From: Cristatella mucedo
Taxonomy: Eukaryota > Bryozoa > Phylactolaemata > Cristatellidae
Length of the DNA stretch: 64,000 nucleotides
Direction of reading: 5' to 3'
Assembly: GCA_009760855.2 (NCBI GenBank)
Contig: WPIO01000005.1
Span: 9,251,501-9,315,500, forward strand
Made by a program: the position numbers and the translations under genes. Shown here in pieces: positions 61,581 to 64,000 of this stretch; position 1 is the stretch's first letter; each line of letters begins with the position of its first letter. The notes beneath the pieces were generated by a model that was not told where the DNA came from, ran no database searches, and was given only the letters and a program-made list of their open reading frames with translations.

Positions 61581-63829
61581 TGGGAAGACCGTTCCCATAC
61601 TCGGCAGCCGGTGGGAGAGGCTGTCCTGTCGCCGCTGGGTCGGGCAACGAGGAGTTGGCGATGTTTTTGATTTAACCCCAAGCCACCCAAGAAATCGCCT
61701 GACATCGTCTGCCATTTGTTGGTCAGTTGCTCAGCAGCGCTGACGCAGGACGTTTCGACACCACGCAAAGTGGCTGCCGAAACGAGGCTGCCGCTTCCGA
61801 GGTAGAGCTGTATGCATTAGTGTGGGTGGCGCCGTAAAAGCCCGAGCCAATCGACAGGACCTTAAGAGTGCCGCCGTACCTGCGGCAGGGGCGGTCGGTG
61901 GTGGCGTGATAGGACTTATGGCCGTCGTCCGCTCGCCCAGCTTCTCTGTGCTAAACAAGGACGCGCGAGTTCTCGATCAAGAGGAGGGCGACGATGCGAT
62001 CGCATACGATTGCTTCCTGCTTGGCTGCGTCTTCACGCTGCCGGGCAAGCCGACTTAGCCTCATTACCTTCGATCTAATTGCTTCATGCTTACCTGCATT
62101 TGTATCAGGTCAGGCAGACTAGCTTGACTAGCTCCTTTCTAAGGTATATAAAAGCGTTGGTATCCCAATCAATGGTTGGATGGCCTTGAAAAAGATTTGC
62201 GGTCGCTTATAGAAGGTGGTAGGCATTCATTTTTACAATAGACATCCTGTTTCGTTTTAGTTTTGTCCCCTATAGCTTGCATGTGTAGCCGATAATCAAC
62301 TGGAAATGCTTGTGAAAGACGTTGTCATCGACCACCTGTTGTGAATTTAAACTACATTAGTTAAGACTTCTGAGCAAATTCTGTTTTAAACGAGCAAGAC
62401 TGCAATCCCAAAAGCACAGGGATTCATTTCGGGTATTTCCATCTTTCAATTTCCCCGGTTTTGTGGGCATGATAAAACACCCCCCCCCCACTATACCGGT
62501 AGACGGCCGTCAGCCCATTCTGACCGGATGCAGCAGGACGACTATCGAGGCGACAGAAACCGTCAGCAGTACTGCATAGCTTCACCCCTTGCTATCCAGC
62601 TTGACTTTTTATTTTTGGCGCTGCTGTGGGTATTGGGAAACGTGGTTTCGTCATTGTACTTAGAAGACACTGGGGGTCAAAACCAAGGTTTCCAGCATTA
62701 ATTTTTGATTGAGCAGATAGTACAGTATACAGACGGAATTATTCAGAAAGATTTCGCTAGATATGTTAGTGTCTGACTAATTCCATGAAATTTATAGCTA
62801 ATCATGTGCAAGCAAATTATTTGAGTAAAAGTCTTACCAAGCACTACCTAACGAGATAAGGTCTCGTAGAATGGCTGGCAGTATAGATCAAAGAAGGATC
62901 AAAATAGATTATTGTAGTTAGTTCTTGGCCTCATATACCCGTAATATCACACATTTAGTAGCATATGAGCCCTATGGCGGTAACCGGGTTACCGAATTTC
63001 CGCAAGTAGAATCGCAATGCATTATCAATTTTGCGGATAGCTGCGCAAAAAATATGGCGTTCCAAAGTCGAAAACGCCGTTGACCCGATTTAGGAGACGC
63101 ACCGTCAGAATTGTGTAGAAGCAATCTGAAGAGCTAAATGTGCAAGATCTCAATGAAATGATGCATGCTATGGTTGGCTATAATGGTGATGTACCCAGGC
63201 CAGGTTCGGTTGGCTGGGACAGGACGGCTATAGACGTGGTAAGGGTCACCGGCTAGGCCGGAGTCTGACCTATGGCATTTGCGGTGATGAGGGGTCACCG
63301 GGGTTTTTGGGTACGGGAGGTTGGCCGAGTAAGTCGTGGTGTTATAGGCTTCCGGTCTCGCCAAGTTATGCATCTGGATTTGTGCAGGCGTGCTCCGGCG
63401 ATGCGACCACGAACGCAAGGCAGCGAGTGCCCAAGGCCCGAGCGGAGCTGGATAGCACGCTCTTTGTTGTGACGCATATTCCGCGTTCCCCGTGTAGCGT
63501 GTTCTTGGCCCCCCCCCCCGTGAGTTGGTGTCTTTCGGCGGAAGCTCTCGCCGGTGGTAGACGTCGACTCCGACTTGCCAAGCAGTTATTCAACCAGACG
63601 GATCTTTTACGGCGTACGCTCGTACTGTTGGATTCGGAGTCGGTATAACGGCGGGATTGTGGAAGCCGACTGACCAATTAACACGTTTGTTCGTGCTTGC
63701 AGCGTCGTCTTGTGCCCGTTTAGTGTACTTTGTATAGGACATTTCCCTGTAGACTTGTTTAGTTCCCCTGTAGTTGCTGGAACGTGCGATATTATAAAGA
63801 GGTCTAACCTGACGGCTGCTCGTCTTTAT
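61581..63829. other. Upstream flank, unrecognised
   Basis: GC-rich patches at 61.6-62.05 and 63.2-63.6 kb give open frames on both strands but none resembles a known family. C homopolymers lie at 62481 and 63511. Confidence 0.5.
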
Positions 63830-64000
63830 AACAATAATGCACTTGATAAAGCGCCCTCAGAGAACTCAATCTCTTTCTAGGCGCTTTACATTTGCTGCAA
63901 AGGGAAACGCGATTGAATCGTGATTAATATCATGCTTGATAAGCAACATGAATAACATGGTTAGGAGTGACATGCACAGGGTCAGCATGCAAGTGTGGTT
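63830..64000 (-). mobile_element. LINE 3' end running off the window
   Basis: Same tail, hairpin (AAGCGCC/GGCGCTT) and GTGACATGCACAGGGTCAGC block as the copy at 5.4 kb. It continues past the right edge. Confidence 0.85.

Noticed and set aside
61620-62058. GC-rich open frames on both strands upstream of PKN
   Set aside because: No domain, no splice-consistent partner exons, and the opposing frames overlap. I cannot support a gene.
63314-63380. tRNA-like GGTTGGCCGAGTAAGTC
   Set aside because: It resembles the start of a Leu/Ser tRNA, but no B box or acceptor partner follows.

Overview
The window is nuclear DNA of an invertebrate animal. Coding sequence is split into many short exons with GT-AG introns, surrounded by long dinucleotide microsatellites and many decayed LINE, SINE and DNA-transposon copies. 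I cannot name the species. A lophotrochozoan such as a mollusc is a loose guess from the repeat content, not a demonstrated assignment.

One real protein-coding gene fills most of the window, on the minus strand: a complete PKN (protein kinase N, PRK family) gene. Its start codon is at 58252 and its stop ends at 7879. I rebuilt 21 coding exons whose reading frames join exactly across every intron, giving 3636 nt and 1211 residues. Domain order is HR1a-HR1b-HR1c (Rho/Rac-binding coiled coils), a C2-like domain, a long Ala/Pro/Ser-rich linker, an AGC-type kinase domain, and a C-terminal tail with turn and hydrophobic motifs. The first coding exon lies in a CpG-rich stretch (about 57.6-58.5 kb) with a CACGTG box, the likely promoter. 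Intron 2 is about 14.3 kb, intron 17 about 8.9 kb and intron 16 about 8.1 kb.

Layout on the plus strand: 1-7.9 kb is downstream flank and possible 3' UTR with LINE, SINE and hAT copies. 7.9-13.2 kb holds the last four exons, and intron 19 contains a broken copy of a dispersed gene family and a perfect 49-bp hairpin. 13.2-22.1 kb is intron 17, full of LINE copies. 22.1-31 kb holds the kinase core exons; intron 16 there carries a nested LINE and a Tc1-like transposon with inverted ends. 31-43 kb holds linker, C2 and HR1 exons. 43-57.3 kb is intron 2, rich in (CA)n and (GA)n arrays. 57.3-58.3 kb holds exons 2 and 1. 58.3-64 kb is upstream flank with the best preserved LINE copy.

The repeats form a linked system. 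The main LINE (L2/CR1-like reverse transcriptase C-terminus, (ATT)n tail) ends in a conserved stem-loop. A tRNA-derived SINE ends in nearly the same stem-loop and tail, as expected if it borrows the LINE enzyme. The most notable single finds are a 184-bp hAT-type MITE resembling the horizontally transferred SPIN elements, the 49-bp perfect hairpin, the IR/DR-like ends of the Tc1 relic, and a LINE inserted into an older LINE with a 7-bp target duplication.
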